Assembly: GCA_921293015.1 (NCBI GenBank)
Contig: OV121093.1
Coordinates: 25,988,622-26,052,621 of the forward strand
Length of the DNA stretch: 64,000 nt
Direction: 5' to 3'
DNA from: Phorcus lineatus
Taxonomy: Eukaryota > Mollusca > Gastropoda > Trochida > Trochidae
Positions 47,861-60,400 of the stretch are shown piece by piece; the first letter of the stretch is position 1, and the number at the start of each line of letters is the position of its first letter. The notes under the pieces were generated by a model, which saw nothing but the letters and a program-made list of their open reading frames with translations, was not told the origin of the DNA and searched no databases. Both the position numbers and the translations under genes were made by a program.

Positions 47861-50800
47861 ATTCAAGCCACTTACAAAATGTATAAAACACACTCTGTTT
47901 CCCTTTATGTTCTGTTGACATTACCATGTATGTTGATCCAGGCATTACTTAGGAGGATACTTCCTTATCCAAATATGATTGAGTTTTTGTTTTTAATAAT
48001 TAAACCAATACACTTGCAATTTTGCTTCTAACCAAAACCTGATTATATTTCATAAAGTGTTCTATGTCACTTTAACGTTTCTAACTTAGTTTGAAAGGTA
48101 GGCGACAGTTGACATCCTGAAGCGTTATCAACACTTATCTACTCCACTTCAAACAGATACCATAGATACCGACTGTTTCTGTGAAACTGGCTGCCGCCTT
48201 CTTCAGCAATGATGCATTTAGCAGAAATCGGTACGATTTTATTTCATTTTTATTTATAAATATCACTAAGATTTTATTTATTATAAACTCTACTCTGTTT
48301 GAAATTGACGACATTGATCAAAGGCATTCGACAAGTGGTCATCTACCCGTTACACGATCAGAATATCTAGGGGCATGTCGTCGATAGAGGATGTTTTATA
48401 TGAGTGTTTATGACACGAGTGCCTGGATATTGGTATTTCCCGAGCGAGAGCGTTTGATGTATTGATATTTAGGCACGAGTGTCGCAAACATGTCGATTGT
48501 TAACCGGATTGTGTCAGGATATTACATTACATCGTATTTCATTTTTACTTTTTTTAAGAGAAGGGAGGGGTTGGCGACTTTTAAAATGATCTGCAAGAAT
48601 AGTATTTTCAGTCGTTCTTCAGCTTGTCCACACTTATTGAGATTATCGTGGTATCCAATATATATGTACTACGACAGAAGCACGTCCTCGGCACTCGATG
48701 TTGTTGAAATGGACATGCACGGGATTCACGTGGAATAAGTGAGCGCATAACAAATGCAGGCGTAATCAATCGCGCTTAACCGTTTGTGTCCATAGAAACA
48801 CTATGTAAGGCAGTTTCGCAGTCTATCACTCATATTGCAGGCTTTCTGTTGTTCCTTGGAAGCATAGCGATCCACTTTCTTTAAGTGAAACCTTCCCAAA
48901 ACGACGTATTAAAATGGCTATATCAATTTACTTCTCTGAGAGACGATATTAAAGTGTTTTGGGGTGTTTTATAATCCATCATTTCATTTTGGTGAAGCAA
49001 GGACTTTTATATAGAAACAAATCTATAATACAGGTCCTTGGGTGAAGCATCTGATAATCTTCGAAACCAATTTAGTAACAATCCTACCATTTTAACAAAC
49101 CTAAGCTAATTTTTTTGTTTAGCGCAAGAAATGTTTACATTATTATATGAGTATACGGTTACTCAATCAAGAATAGTCCAAACACCAAATTTTCAAAGCT
49201 TTATGTTCTAAAATTGTCACGCCATGGGGAGCATACCAAGACGTGACCATACAGTGTATCAGAGGACCGTACGTGTCCAGTATATATGATAGCACAACGA
49301 TAATTTTCAGATTAACCGTGATCAAGTCTAGGAAGATCGTGACAATGCTTGAATAAGTTAAATAAATATGCTGAAAATAAATATTTTTAACAAAATCATA
49401 GTTTCAGTCGTTGTTTAGAATTACTTTCAAGTTTGATTGAAAAACCTGGGTGCCAAAGGTACAAAAAGAATATCCAATTGAAAGTTTAGTAAGAAGACAA
49501 TTAAGAGTGGTCAGATATTATTATCACTTCAAAGTGTTTATTTGAATAGAAATACCAACCAGTAGATTTTTGCAATGCTGTTTTTACTGGACAAAATAAT
49601 TAGCGGAATATGGTAAAAAGAAAGAATTCAATTCAAATTGTAAACAAGGATCTGTTTACTACTTGACACACTGATGAAGTATCATTCATGACCAATCAGT
49701 ATCCCCCACGTGTTTCGTTGGGTATTTCAGAGCTTGGAGGGTTGTTATTTATGTGTAAAACTAAATTTAAAAGGGTTTGAAATTATATCACCATTTTATT
49801 TTATCACAAGTATGGTTAAAATCAACGTCTATGAATATTAATAATTTAGATGATAATACACGTTCTCAATGACATAATATTAACCGTATCGCTGAATCGT
49901 ACATTAGATAATGATCATTTAAAACTTGTATTCAATAGCTTCGCTGTTCATTTCCTTTGACAATTTTCCCCATGTATGACACAGCACGTTTGTTCTATCT
50001 TTCATTGATATCATCTGTTATCTCTTTTATCTGGCATGATACGGCAGCGCATGCAACAGAGGGAGTACAATGCAGTCACACCTGTGTACAAAATACAAGA
50101 AAGGTTTAAATAGAAGGAAATAGAAATTGGTATATGACCATGGATTAATTAGCATTAATATACGAGTTATCATGACGATTTGTCAAAGATTTGGATGAAA
50201 AATTGTGAATGGATTACAAACGGAATTGTTTCTTCATTCTAATCATCGAAGATCAAAATGTCGACCTACCTTCACCTCGGCGTCGGGGATTCGTCTTACC
50301 TGGCTATTTATTCAAGGTAATCACCAACACGCCGATAATTGTCAGTTATTTTCTCATGAAGGGAGTGATTAATCAATTCTCAATTTTTTAAGATGATATT
50401 TGCTTTCAATTTATTGAATTTCTTTAATCGTATCCTTACATTTTGAATACTGAAAAATAACATTTCTAACCGGTTTAGCTAGGTATTAAATTTAGTTGAT
50501 TAAAACACAAATCAATTTGCAATTAAACTGTCGAAACCATGTAATGAATAATTTTTTGATAAAAAAAGATATTTCACACTAAATTGATTCGTATATAAAT
50601 GGAAACTTAAATATCAAATTTCTACCCTTTATAATTCTATTGTTTTACAAGCGTTTAACATATTTTCAATGATTTAATAATATAGGCCCTATTTTACTTT
50701 TACATTTTTATAGGGACCTTATGTAGCCTTAAAGTAATTAGTACATTAATAAAAGGAAAATATAGAATCAAACTTAAATAATTTTGATAACATGATTCAG

Positions 50801-51403
50801 TCATTTTCCGAAGCCATTCTATTCATTCTATTTCGATATACTAAACTGAAAAAATATGCGTTATGTTTTGTCAAATGCAGAAAGCTCACAACGTCGACGA
50901 ATCATTATACCAAGAGAAAGAACCCCGTCTTAAACTAGTTTGCTTGCTTCATCGTTTTGCGCAGGGTTCACTTTGCTTTAAGTTCTCTCAAGCTTAAACA
51001 CATTTTTCATCGTTTTATCATTTGTTATTTTTGTGAAAAAATAGGTGTTAAGAATATTTTATATTTTAAGCTTTAACGGACTCTCACCCTAAATTTGACC
51101 ACAGCTGATCTTAGAGCGTAAACAATACGGTGCAGGGGGAAATATAGGCCTATATAATATACTTTGTAATACAGTAGTTTGAAGGGAATTAGACGATCAT
51201 TTCACATTTAAATCTTTGAACGTTCAAATAACAAAATAAAAAAACACTTTTATAATAAAAAAATGTCTCTTTTCTAAACTTTTAAAACCGCTGATCATAT
51301 TTTATTTAACAAATAAAGTGGAACGAATTACACAGAACATTAATTTCCTTGCACCGTCACGACACAAACATTGCGTGTAATCTGGGGCATATAATGAATC
51401 CAC

Positions 51404-54400
51404 ATGTCACATAACAGTTCGGACAACGTCCCAGATTTTGGCCGCGATTTGGACGACGAAACAGGCTTCATGGACGACAACGACGAAAGAAAGAGACTTA
51501 TCGGATGGGAGGACGGAACTCCTACAGATCTAAATGCTGGTGGGTTTTTGAAAGAGCACCTGTTTGCACTGGTTTAGATCTAAAATAGTAAAATGTTTCA
51601 TTTACTTGGTCACATCATCTCGAGTTGATGATATTTTCGAAATATGATATAATTAACGAGATTAAGACATTTCTCATATCATATGATGGGTGGTATGAAT
51701 ATTAAGGCTTCGTTTAATTAGAATTTAGATATAGAATTCATAAATTCTTGTCATGAAAATGTCACAAGGAAATGAAAACAAATCGAATATAACAGTAAAC
51801 TTGAGGTTGATGTTTACAAATAACACTATGTAGACATTAAAACTTAATGTTCGATGGCAACACTTAATGTAGTTACCAGCGTATTTCGGCTAAAATATAA
51901 CTGCGTGTTTGTATTTGGTTCAGCATCCCCTTACCCCTCTCACGGGTTCTCTCCCTTACCCCTCTCACGGGTTCTCTCCCTTACCCCTCTCACGGGTTCT
52001 CTCTCTTACCCCTCTCACGGGTTCTCTTAAAGGAGAGCCAGGTTGTTTAAAATAAAGTTTCATATGTGGTCCTTAGAGATGTCAAGATTTATCGATAGTT
52101 TGGATGTTTGCATCTTCTACTACGCGATACAAGTGCATGGATACAACAAGATTTTAGACAACTATCAGGATATTTATATCGTTGAGAGTCAATGATACAT
52201 CTAAATGTAGCCTTAATTAAGAGACAATATATCCAAAATACTATTTTCATAATTTGTTTCTAATAAATAACTATAGAACTGACATTGGAAGATTTTTTAT
52301 TCTATTTTAGAGATTTAAGTGATTAGACAAACAGAAAATACAAGATATTTCTGACATTTCATTCCAGTTTCTCCGATTGCCATTCCTTCATGTAATGTTT
52401 TGGACAGTTTGATAGCTACGACATATCATTACTTTTTTAGCTCATCAGGTCTGAAAGACCCGATGGGCTTATGGCATGGCAAGGCGTCCGGCGTCCGTCC
52501 GTCCGTCCATCCGTCCATCCGTAAACTTTTCACTTTTTCGACTTCTTCTCCAGAACCAATAACTCTAGAGAGCTGAAATTTTATGTGCATATACTCCTTG
52601 GCAAATGGGGATTCTAAATTGTAGATTTCGTGAGGGTCAAAAACTTAAAAATCTATTTTAATCTTCGTCTCCAGTTCCAAAAGGTCCAGAGATTCTAAAT
52701 TGTAGGTTTGGTGACCCCATGACCCCAAATGGGGTCACAGGGGTCAAAACCTAAAAAACCTAATTTAATCTTTTTCCCTAGTTCCAAAAGGTCCAGAGAG
52801 CTGAATAGTTGTGTGAAGACTCCTTGGGCACTGGAGATTCTAAATTGTAGGTTTGGTGACCCCATGACCCCAAATGGGTTCACAGGGGTCAAAACCTAAA
52901 AAACCTAATTTAATCTTTTTCCCTAGTTCCAAAAGGTCCAGAGAGCTGAATAGTTGTGTGTAGACTCCTTGGCCAACGGGGATTCTAAATTGTAGGTTTG
53001 GTGACCCCATGACCCCAAATGGGGCCACAAGGGTAAAAAACTTAAAAATCTATTTTAATCTTCTTCTCCAGTTCCAAAAGGTCCAGAGAGCTGAAAAGTT
53101 GTGTGTAGACTCCTTGGGCACTGGAGATTCTAAATTGTAGGTTTGGTGACCCCATGACCCCAAATGGGGTCACAGGGGTCAAAACCTGAAAAACCTAATT
53201 TCATCTTCTTCTCCAGTTCCAAAAGGTCTAGAGAGCTGAAAAGGTGTGTGTAGACTCCTTGGCCAACGGGGATTCTAAATTGTAGGTTTGGTGACCCCAT
53301 GACCCCAAATGGGGTCACAGGGGTCAAAACCTAAAAAACCTAATTTCATCTTTTTCCCTAGTTCCAAAAGGTTCAGAGAGCTGAATAGTTGTGTGTAGAC
53401 TCCTTGGGCACTGGAGATTCTAAATTGTAGGTTTGGTGACCCCATGACCCCAAATGGGGTCACAGGGGTCAAAACCTGAAAAACCTAATTTCATCTTCTT
53501 CTCCAGTTCCAAAAGGTCTAGAGAGCTGAAAAGTTGTGTGTAGACTCCTTGGCCAACGGGGATTCTAAATTGTAGGTTTGGTGACCCCATGACCCCAAAT
53601 GGGGTCACAGGGGTCAAAACCTAAAAAACCTAATTTAATCTTTTTCCCTAGTTCCAAAAGGTCCAGAGAGCTGAATAGTTGTGTGTAGACTCCTTGGGCA
53701 CTGGAGATTCTAAATTGTAGGTTTGGTGACCCCATGACCCCAAATGGGTTCACAGGGGTCAAAACCTAAAAAACCTAATTTAATCTTTTTCCCTAGTTCC
53801 AAAAGGTCCAGAGAGCTGAATAGTTGTGTGTAGACTCCTTGGCCAACGGGGATTCTAAATTGTAGGTTTGGTGACCCCATGACCCCAAATGGGGCCACAA
53901 GGGTAAAAAACTTAAAAATCTATTTTAATCTTCTTATCCAGTTCCAAAAGGTCCAGAGAGCTGAAAAGTTGTGTGTAGACTCCTTGGGCACTGGAGATTC
54001 TAAATTGTAGGTTTGGTGACCCCATGACCCCAAATGGGCTCACAGGGGTCAAAACCTGAAAAACCTAATTTCATCTTCTTCTCCAGTTCCAAAAGGTCTA
54101 GAGAGCTGAAAAGGTGTGTGTAGACTCCTTGGCCAACGGGGATTCTAAATTGTAGGTTTGGTGACCCCATGACCCCAAATGGGGTCACAGGGGTCGAAAC
54201 CTAAAAAACCTAATTTCATCTTTTTCCCTAGTTCCAAAAGGTCCAGAGAGCTGAATAGTTGTGTGTAGACTCCTTGGGCACTGGAGATTCTAAATTGTAG
54301 GTTTGGTGACCCCATGACCCCAAATGGGGTCACAGGGGTCAAAATCTAAAAAACCTAATTTCATCTTTTTCCCTAGTTCCAAAAGGTTCAGAGAGCTGAA

Positions 54401-57400
54401 TAGTTGTGTGTAGACTCCTTGGGCACTGGAGATTCTAAATTGTAGGTTTGGTGACCCCATGACCCCAAATGGGTTCACAGGGGTCAAAACCTGAAAAACC
54501 TAATTTCATCTTCTTCTCCAGTTCCAAAAGGTCTAGAGAGCTGAAAAGTTGTGTGTAGACTCCTTGGCCAACGGGGATTCTAAATTGTAGGTTTGGTGAC
54601 CCCATGACCCCAGATGGGGTCACAGGGGTCAAAACCTAAAAAACCTAATTTAATCTTTTTCCCTAGTTCCAAAAGGTCCAGAGAGCTGAATAGTTGTGTG
54701 TAGACTCCTTGGGCACTGGAGATTCTAAATTGTAGGTTTGGTGACCCCATGACCCCAAATGGGGTCACAGGGGTCAAAACCTAAAAAACCTAATTTAATC
54801 TTTTTCCCTAGTTCCAAAAGGTTCAGAGAGCTGAAAAGGTGTGTGTAGACTCCTTGGCCAACGGGGATTCTAAATTGTAGGTTTGGTGACCCCATGACCC
54901 CAAATGGGGTCACAGGGGTCAAAACCTAAAAAACCTAATTTCATCTTCTTCTCCAGTTCCAAAAGGTCTAGAGAGCTGAAAAGGTGTGTGTAGACTCCTT
55001 GGCCAACGGGGATTCTAAATTGTAGGTTTGGTGACCCCATGACCCCAAATGGGGTCACAGGGGTCAAAACCTAAAAAACCTAATTTAATCTTTTTCCCTA
55101 GTTCCAAAAGGTCTAGAGAGCTGAAAAATTGTGTGAAGACTCCTTGGACACTGGGGATTCTAAATTGTAGGTTTGGTGACCACTTGACCCCAAATGGGGT
55201 CACAGGGGTCAAAACCTTAAAATCCTACTTTCATCTTCTTCTCCAGTTCCAAAAGGTCTTGATAGCTTAATAGTTGTGTGTAGACTCCTTGGACAATGGG
55301 GATTCTGAATTGTAGGTTCGGTGACCCCTTGACCCCAAATGGGCAATGGGCCTTTTTTATTTGATTGTGAATAACTCGGACGTTGGGACAGGCTATCTTT
55401 CCTACACTGCCAATGACCCCATGGTGTAAACCACAACACCTATTTCTATCAAAAGTCTGATGAGCTACAGAGCCCATGGCTCTATTTTTATGTTCATGTA
55501 TTCATTCTCCTTTCATTAAACTGTAGAAAATCAGGATACGTGTTGTATCACAACCATGGTATTATGATGATGATCCTAGGCAATGCATTCATGATAATAT
55601 TATATTGTCTCGCCTAATAAAACTGGAATCTGTATAGATGGTCTCAGCTCTTAAAGGCCAAAGTACAGTGTCAGGGCTAGTGGTTTGCCATGGTTTTATT
55701 GATCTCTGTACTTCTCTTGTATTTGAGGTCAAGGTTCAAGACTCGGGTTGCATTTGAGGACATGCTTTATTCCATAATGTGACAATGAAGATTGAGATAA
55801 ATAGAGGATACTAAACGACCTTCCATCTAATTCTATTCATATTAAACGAGTTTATTATTAGGTATAAAATGAGCGAAAGTGAGTTTGATACCAAATCATT
55901 AACGAGTTTAATAAAAATAGTATTGAATGGAGGAAGTTTAGTTTAGTATTCTGTTTATCACTTGACCTCAGTAATCAAGCATGATTGCCGTAAGTGTAGT
56001 GAACGAAACATTTTCGTTACTTGTGACAGCGGTGTGACATTGTGACGTCACAACCACACAATATTGTGACGTCATACGCGTCACATTAGTTTAACATCGA
56101 AGTACAAATATTACACTGCAGTATCTTATACAGGCTAGTAATAATAATTATTTAGTTGATTTCATTTAAGCTCCATATCCTTCCTTCCATCCATCAGTCC
56201 CTACATACTTCCATCCATCCATCCCTACATACTTCCATCTATCCATCCATTTTCTTCCTGGAAAAACCAATGTATCTGTGTTTTAAGCCAATAACATTTT
56301 AGATTGTGACATACTATGATTGCAAATGACAAATGCTATGTGGTACTCACTTCTATATTGAAAAGAGCCAGTTACCTCCCTTGCTTCCTGCACAGATATC
56401 ACTGGAACCTCAGACTTGATTTGTGTAAATCTCACACCGAAGTCCTAAGTACTTGTATAGTCAGGTGACAAATGATATAGCACATAACAACAAACACTAA
56501 AAACATCAGTTCAGCTGTTGTTGGCAACATCTTGTTCCACCTATTGTTTTTTATTGTTCGCAATCAAAGTTTGTTATGCAATAAAATGTTACAAACTGAA
56601 CTTGTCTGTGCCTGAAACTTCCTGGAAAACTAGAGGTCCTGTAGGTTTGGGGAATATTTTTATGAAACTGAAGTTGGTCAAGAAATTCAAATTGATAATT
56701 TAAACATAGAGAAACTCACCAAGGTGTTCTGATATCAAATATTTATTATATTTTCAATGATGAAATAATTGTTATTTATCAATGAGAATAGAAACGACAG
56801 TTTCACTTAGTGCAATTACATTATGATTCTCCTCAGTGGAAAAACTCTACAATCTTATGACATATTCTGTGACATTCTCTCGTGACAGAGAATGTTGTTG
56901 GGGTCAAATATGTCAAACTTCATAAAGAGTATTTTTCATCGACAAGTAGTTTGAAAATCAACATATCAGTGCTTATCATTTAATATATTGACAATAAACA
57001 GGAAAATCATCCAGATTTATGAAGGAAAACCAGATGTTATTTGGGAAGCCTATTTATAGCAGACAGAACGAGACATAAAGGTTGGTATTGCTTGTTGTGT
57101 CAATTAACTAATATACATGTAAATGGGACGCTGAATTTTGACTTCTTAACATTCATATGACTGATTTTTATTTTTATAATTGAAAACAAGAAAATGTCAT
57201 AATTTTATCATTTGAGAAATGAAGTTGTAACTTTAGATAAGTGATTTGAACTTAACCCAATTCATATGATATTTTGGCACTTTGTAGGCTACATACTAAA
57301 TTCATGTAACACTCTGGAACACTCACTTTAAGCAACAATCACGATGACATCATCTTACTACTCCACTCATAAAGTTAAGGTCATCTAGGACATTTTGGAT

Positions 57401-60400
57401 ATGGTAAATAGAAATTTGACATTTCTAGTTGAATACCGTAATTGTCACATTTTGTGAAATAGAAAATTATGTTTTTATCAACGAGGGTTGATATATTGTA
57501 TATTACTCATTATTATCAGAGGATACAAATGTGAGATTATATTTATCATCCAAACTCATTTGTTTTAAACACTTTAATGAAAAATGTACAAACAATGAAC
57601 ACTGCTTTACCATTAGACTCCAAATGAGACAATGTCTTAGCAGATATGACTTTGTCATGTTTATGATGTCATTGCCTAGGCATTGTGATGTCATTACTTG
57701 ATGATGTCATGTTCTTGGGCATTGTTCAACTAAGGTCAAAACAATATCCTATGAGATATCACATTCACTTCATGTCCCATAGCGTGATATCTTCTATGGA
57801 AAACAGTTATGGTTGATAAATATATTCATTATATTTTCAATGTTGAAATATGCCATTTAACGATGAAAGTAAAATCTGTATTTTCACTGAGTGAAGTAAA
57901 AACAGTATCCTACTCAGTGATATAATGCAACAATCATATGATGTCGTCTGTGACATCAAATAACAATTGAATGACATCATGCAACGGCCGCGCTAGAGAA
58001 GCAATTTAGGTACTCCATTCCTATCGTTAAAGTCATTTACGAGGTTTTGGAAACAGAATAAATAGAACATTTGACATTTCTTGTGAAGTAGAAAATCATA
58101 TATTTACAGTAAAGGCTGTGCCGCTCGTGAAAATATGAATTTCTTCTTCACTTGATGAGATATTAATGGTATTCGATGAGAAATGTCAAATATCCTCTAT
58201 ATATTTTTATGGCATACAAATATATAAGTAATTTAAGTAATGTAATATATAAGTAATGTACTTCTGTGCGTAACATTCTGGGATGTTTTTTTATAAATCA
58301 TCAACAATTGAAGCAGATGTCACATGAACATCAATTAGGTTATTCTTCTGTCGAAAAATGTTAAAATATGGTTTTATTTGTTTATAATTCGCATTATACT
58401 ACAGAAGGTGTAAATGAGTGTAGGAATATAATATATATTCAATGTAATTGAACAAATATGGAAGGTACTTATGCTGCCAAAAAATGTGTATGAAGTTTAT
58501 TACGAACATATATGCAAGATAGCAAGATAGGGGAGGTGAATTTTCCTAAAATTAACAGAAGTGGTTTTTCATAATAGCTCTCATCAATACAAAATGAATG
58601 TCTTCGCTCAACAGGACCGTGGTCAGGGAAATTTTCACACTTCTGATTTCTCAAGAAGAACTGCTGCATCTCGATCAAAGCTGAAACTTTATTTTCAGGT
58701 ACTTTATTTAATATTAATTTAGAAGCTGCATTTGTAAAATTCAGGGATTCATATGTTTTCAACACCTGCAAATTTATTTTAAAACCAACAGCGTAAGTAA
58801 GAAAATTTTACAAACGCAACTACTTTTTGATTTTGTAACAATGACGACATGTTACAATACAGGGTCAAAGTTTGTACACTTGGATCTGATTAATGAATCA
58901 TAAAATTCAGATATATCCTATTCATTGGCTCAATTTTATGAAAAATACTGTCACTTCATTACTTTTGAATGCCAGGAGAACTTGCAGTAACATCTGTAGG
59001 TTAAGGGTATAGTCTTCCCAGTAGCCAAAGTTTCAATAATTTTCTCTTTTTATCCTATTTACTACTTAAAAGATATAAGCATGTAGTGATAACACCCTTC
59101 AGCTGTGGTGACTAGTCCAATATCCCACATCCTGAGGAGATAATGTGATGTTATTAAATATGTATTGATTCTCTTCCGCACATTTGGTTAGATGCTAGAT
59201 ATTAAGACTGTTGGTATGCGCCAGGTGTCCACAGAGGGAGTCTTCCTCACCTCCAGAATGTGTTCGGTTTGATTTTAGCTTTATGTTGTCTGGATTTTAG
59301 ATGTAGAGCTGAGCTTTAATCTCTGATACTTTGTGCAGTTATGATATTTATGACACTGGATCTATTTACTTAATGGTAGGTAATCTAGATGTAAATTTTT
59401 TTTAGTGATATGCCATTCGAATTTATATCTCCACAGTTGCACATATAATGTTTATGTTACTGTTTATTTTACAAATGGGTACTGAATGTGTAGTTGTAGT
59501 AAGAGTTCAAGATTTATTATTCAGTGATACATGTGTGAATATATGCAACACCAGCTATGTTTACAACTTTATAAATGTATAGATATAATCTATAATTTAA
59601 TCATTATTCATTATTCATTAATCGTGGAAACATTTGCCTAGAGCCATCTGTTACATTAAAAATTGTTTTATTAAAAATCGGTGGACTGTCACTTATTCTA
59701 TTGATGCTCTGATGAAGACCACCTTGTGGTCGAAACATGTAAGCACATGAATAAATGTTTGCGGCCAAGACAAGTCTTGTTCCTGGTGGTTCTTCCTCCC
59801 TTTCTCTCTGTCACTTATTCCGAATAGTTATTATGGATTTTACGCTTGGATGTAGCTCTCCAGCAGCTCATGCTTTCACTAGCAGCCATATTCTCAGTGT
59901 GAAGTGTTCTCCTTACAGGGAATTTTGATATGGAAAAAAATGTATATTATATATTGTGTATTCATTTAAATATTGGATTTTGAGCAAGTGTCCTAGTATA
60001 CATGATCAGTTTCATGATACCTATAATTGATTGAAAGTTGTTTATTTTCTTGTTAAACATGTTTTTGGTCAAAAATTAAATTTTCCTATTTCCAAATAGG
60101 GTATGGTGTCATGCGTCTTATTGTATCTTGTTGTTTCGAGATATTGTGATAAATATCATTAATTGTTTGTATTCTCTCAACTTTCGCAATAAGTAGCAAC
60201 GCAATTTCGGAATGAGAGAACATTTGCTTGGTCAAGCCATCTGTTACATTAAAAATGTTTTATTTAAAATCGGTGAACTGTCACACCATAAAGTTAATAT
60301 GGATTTTCCCCTAGGATACAGCTTTCCAACAGCTTGCGTTTAACTAGTGCAGTCATATTTTCTGTTAGCAGTTTTGTCTTTAGTTTACAGGGAATTTCAT

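Larger units (their letters stand above)
46135..51400. other. Intergenic repeat-rich zone
   Basis: No exon was recognised. Contents include a repeated phrase GTCCGGTTTTCGATCA at 46608 and 47126, a GA/GACA microsatellite, a copy of a dispersed repeat at 47.7 kb, and AT-rich sequence. Open frames such as 47246-47587 plus overlap the microsatellite and show no domain. Confidence 0.5.

Noticed and set aside
52690-55350. CRISPR-like regular spacing
   Set aside because: Units are continuous tandem copies without unique spacers, in an animal nuclear context.
52695-55477. Sixteen near-identical 62-65-residue minus-strand frames (PFGVMGSPNLQFR type)
   Set aside because: They arise once per 145-bp monomer, each ends in a stop inside the next monomer, and the period is not a multiple of three. 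They are by-products of the tandem array.
58469-58771. 100-residue minus-strand frame in SV2-type intron 1
   Set aside because: No family resemblance, no splice borders, and no coding-like composition compared with the flanks.
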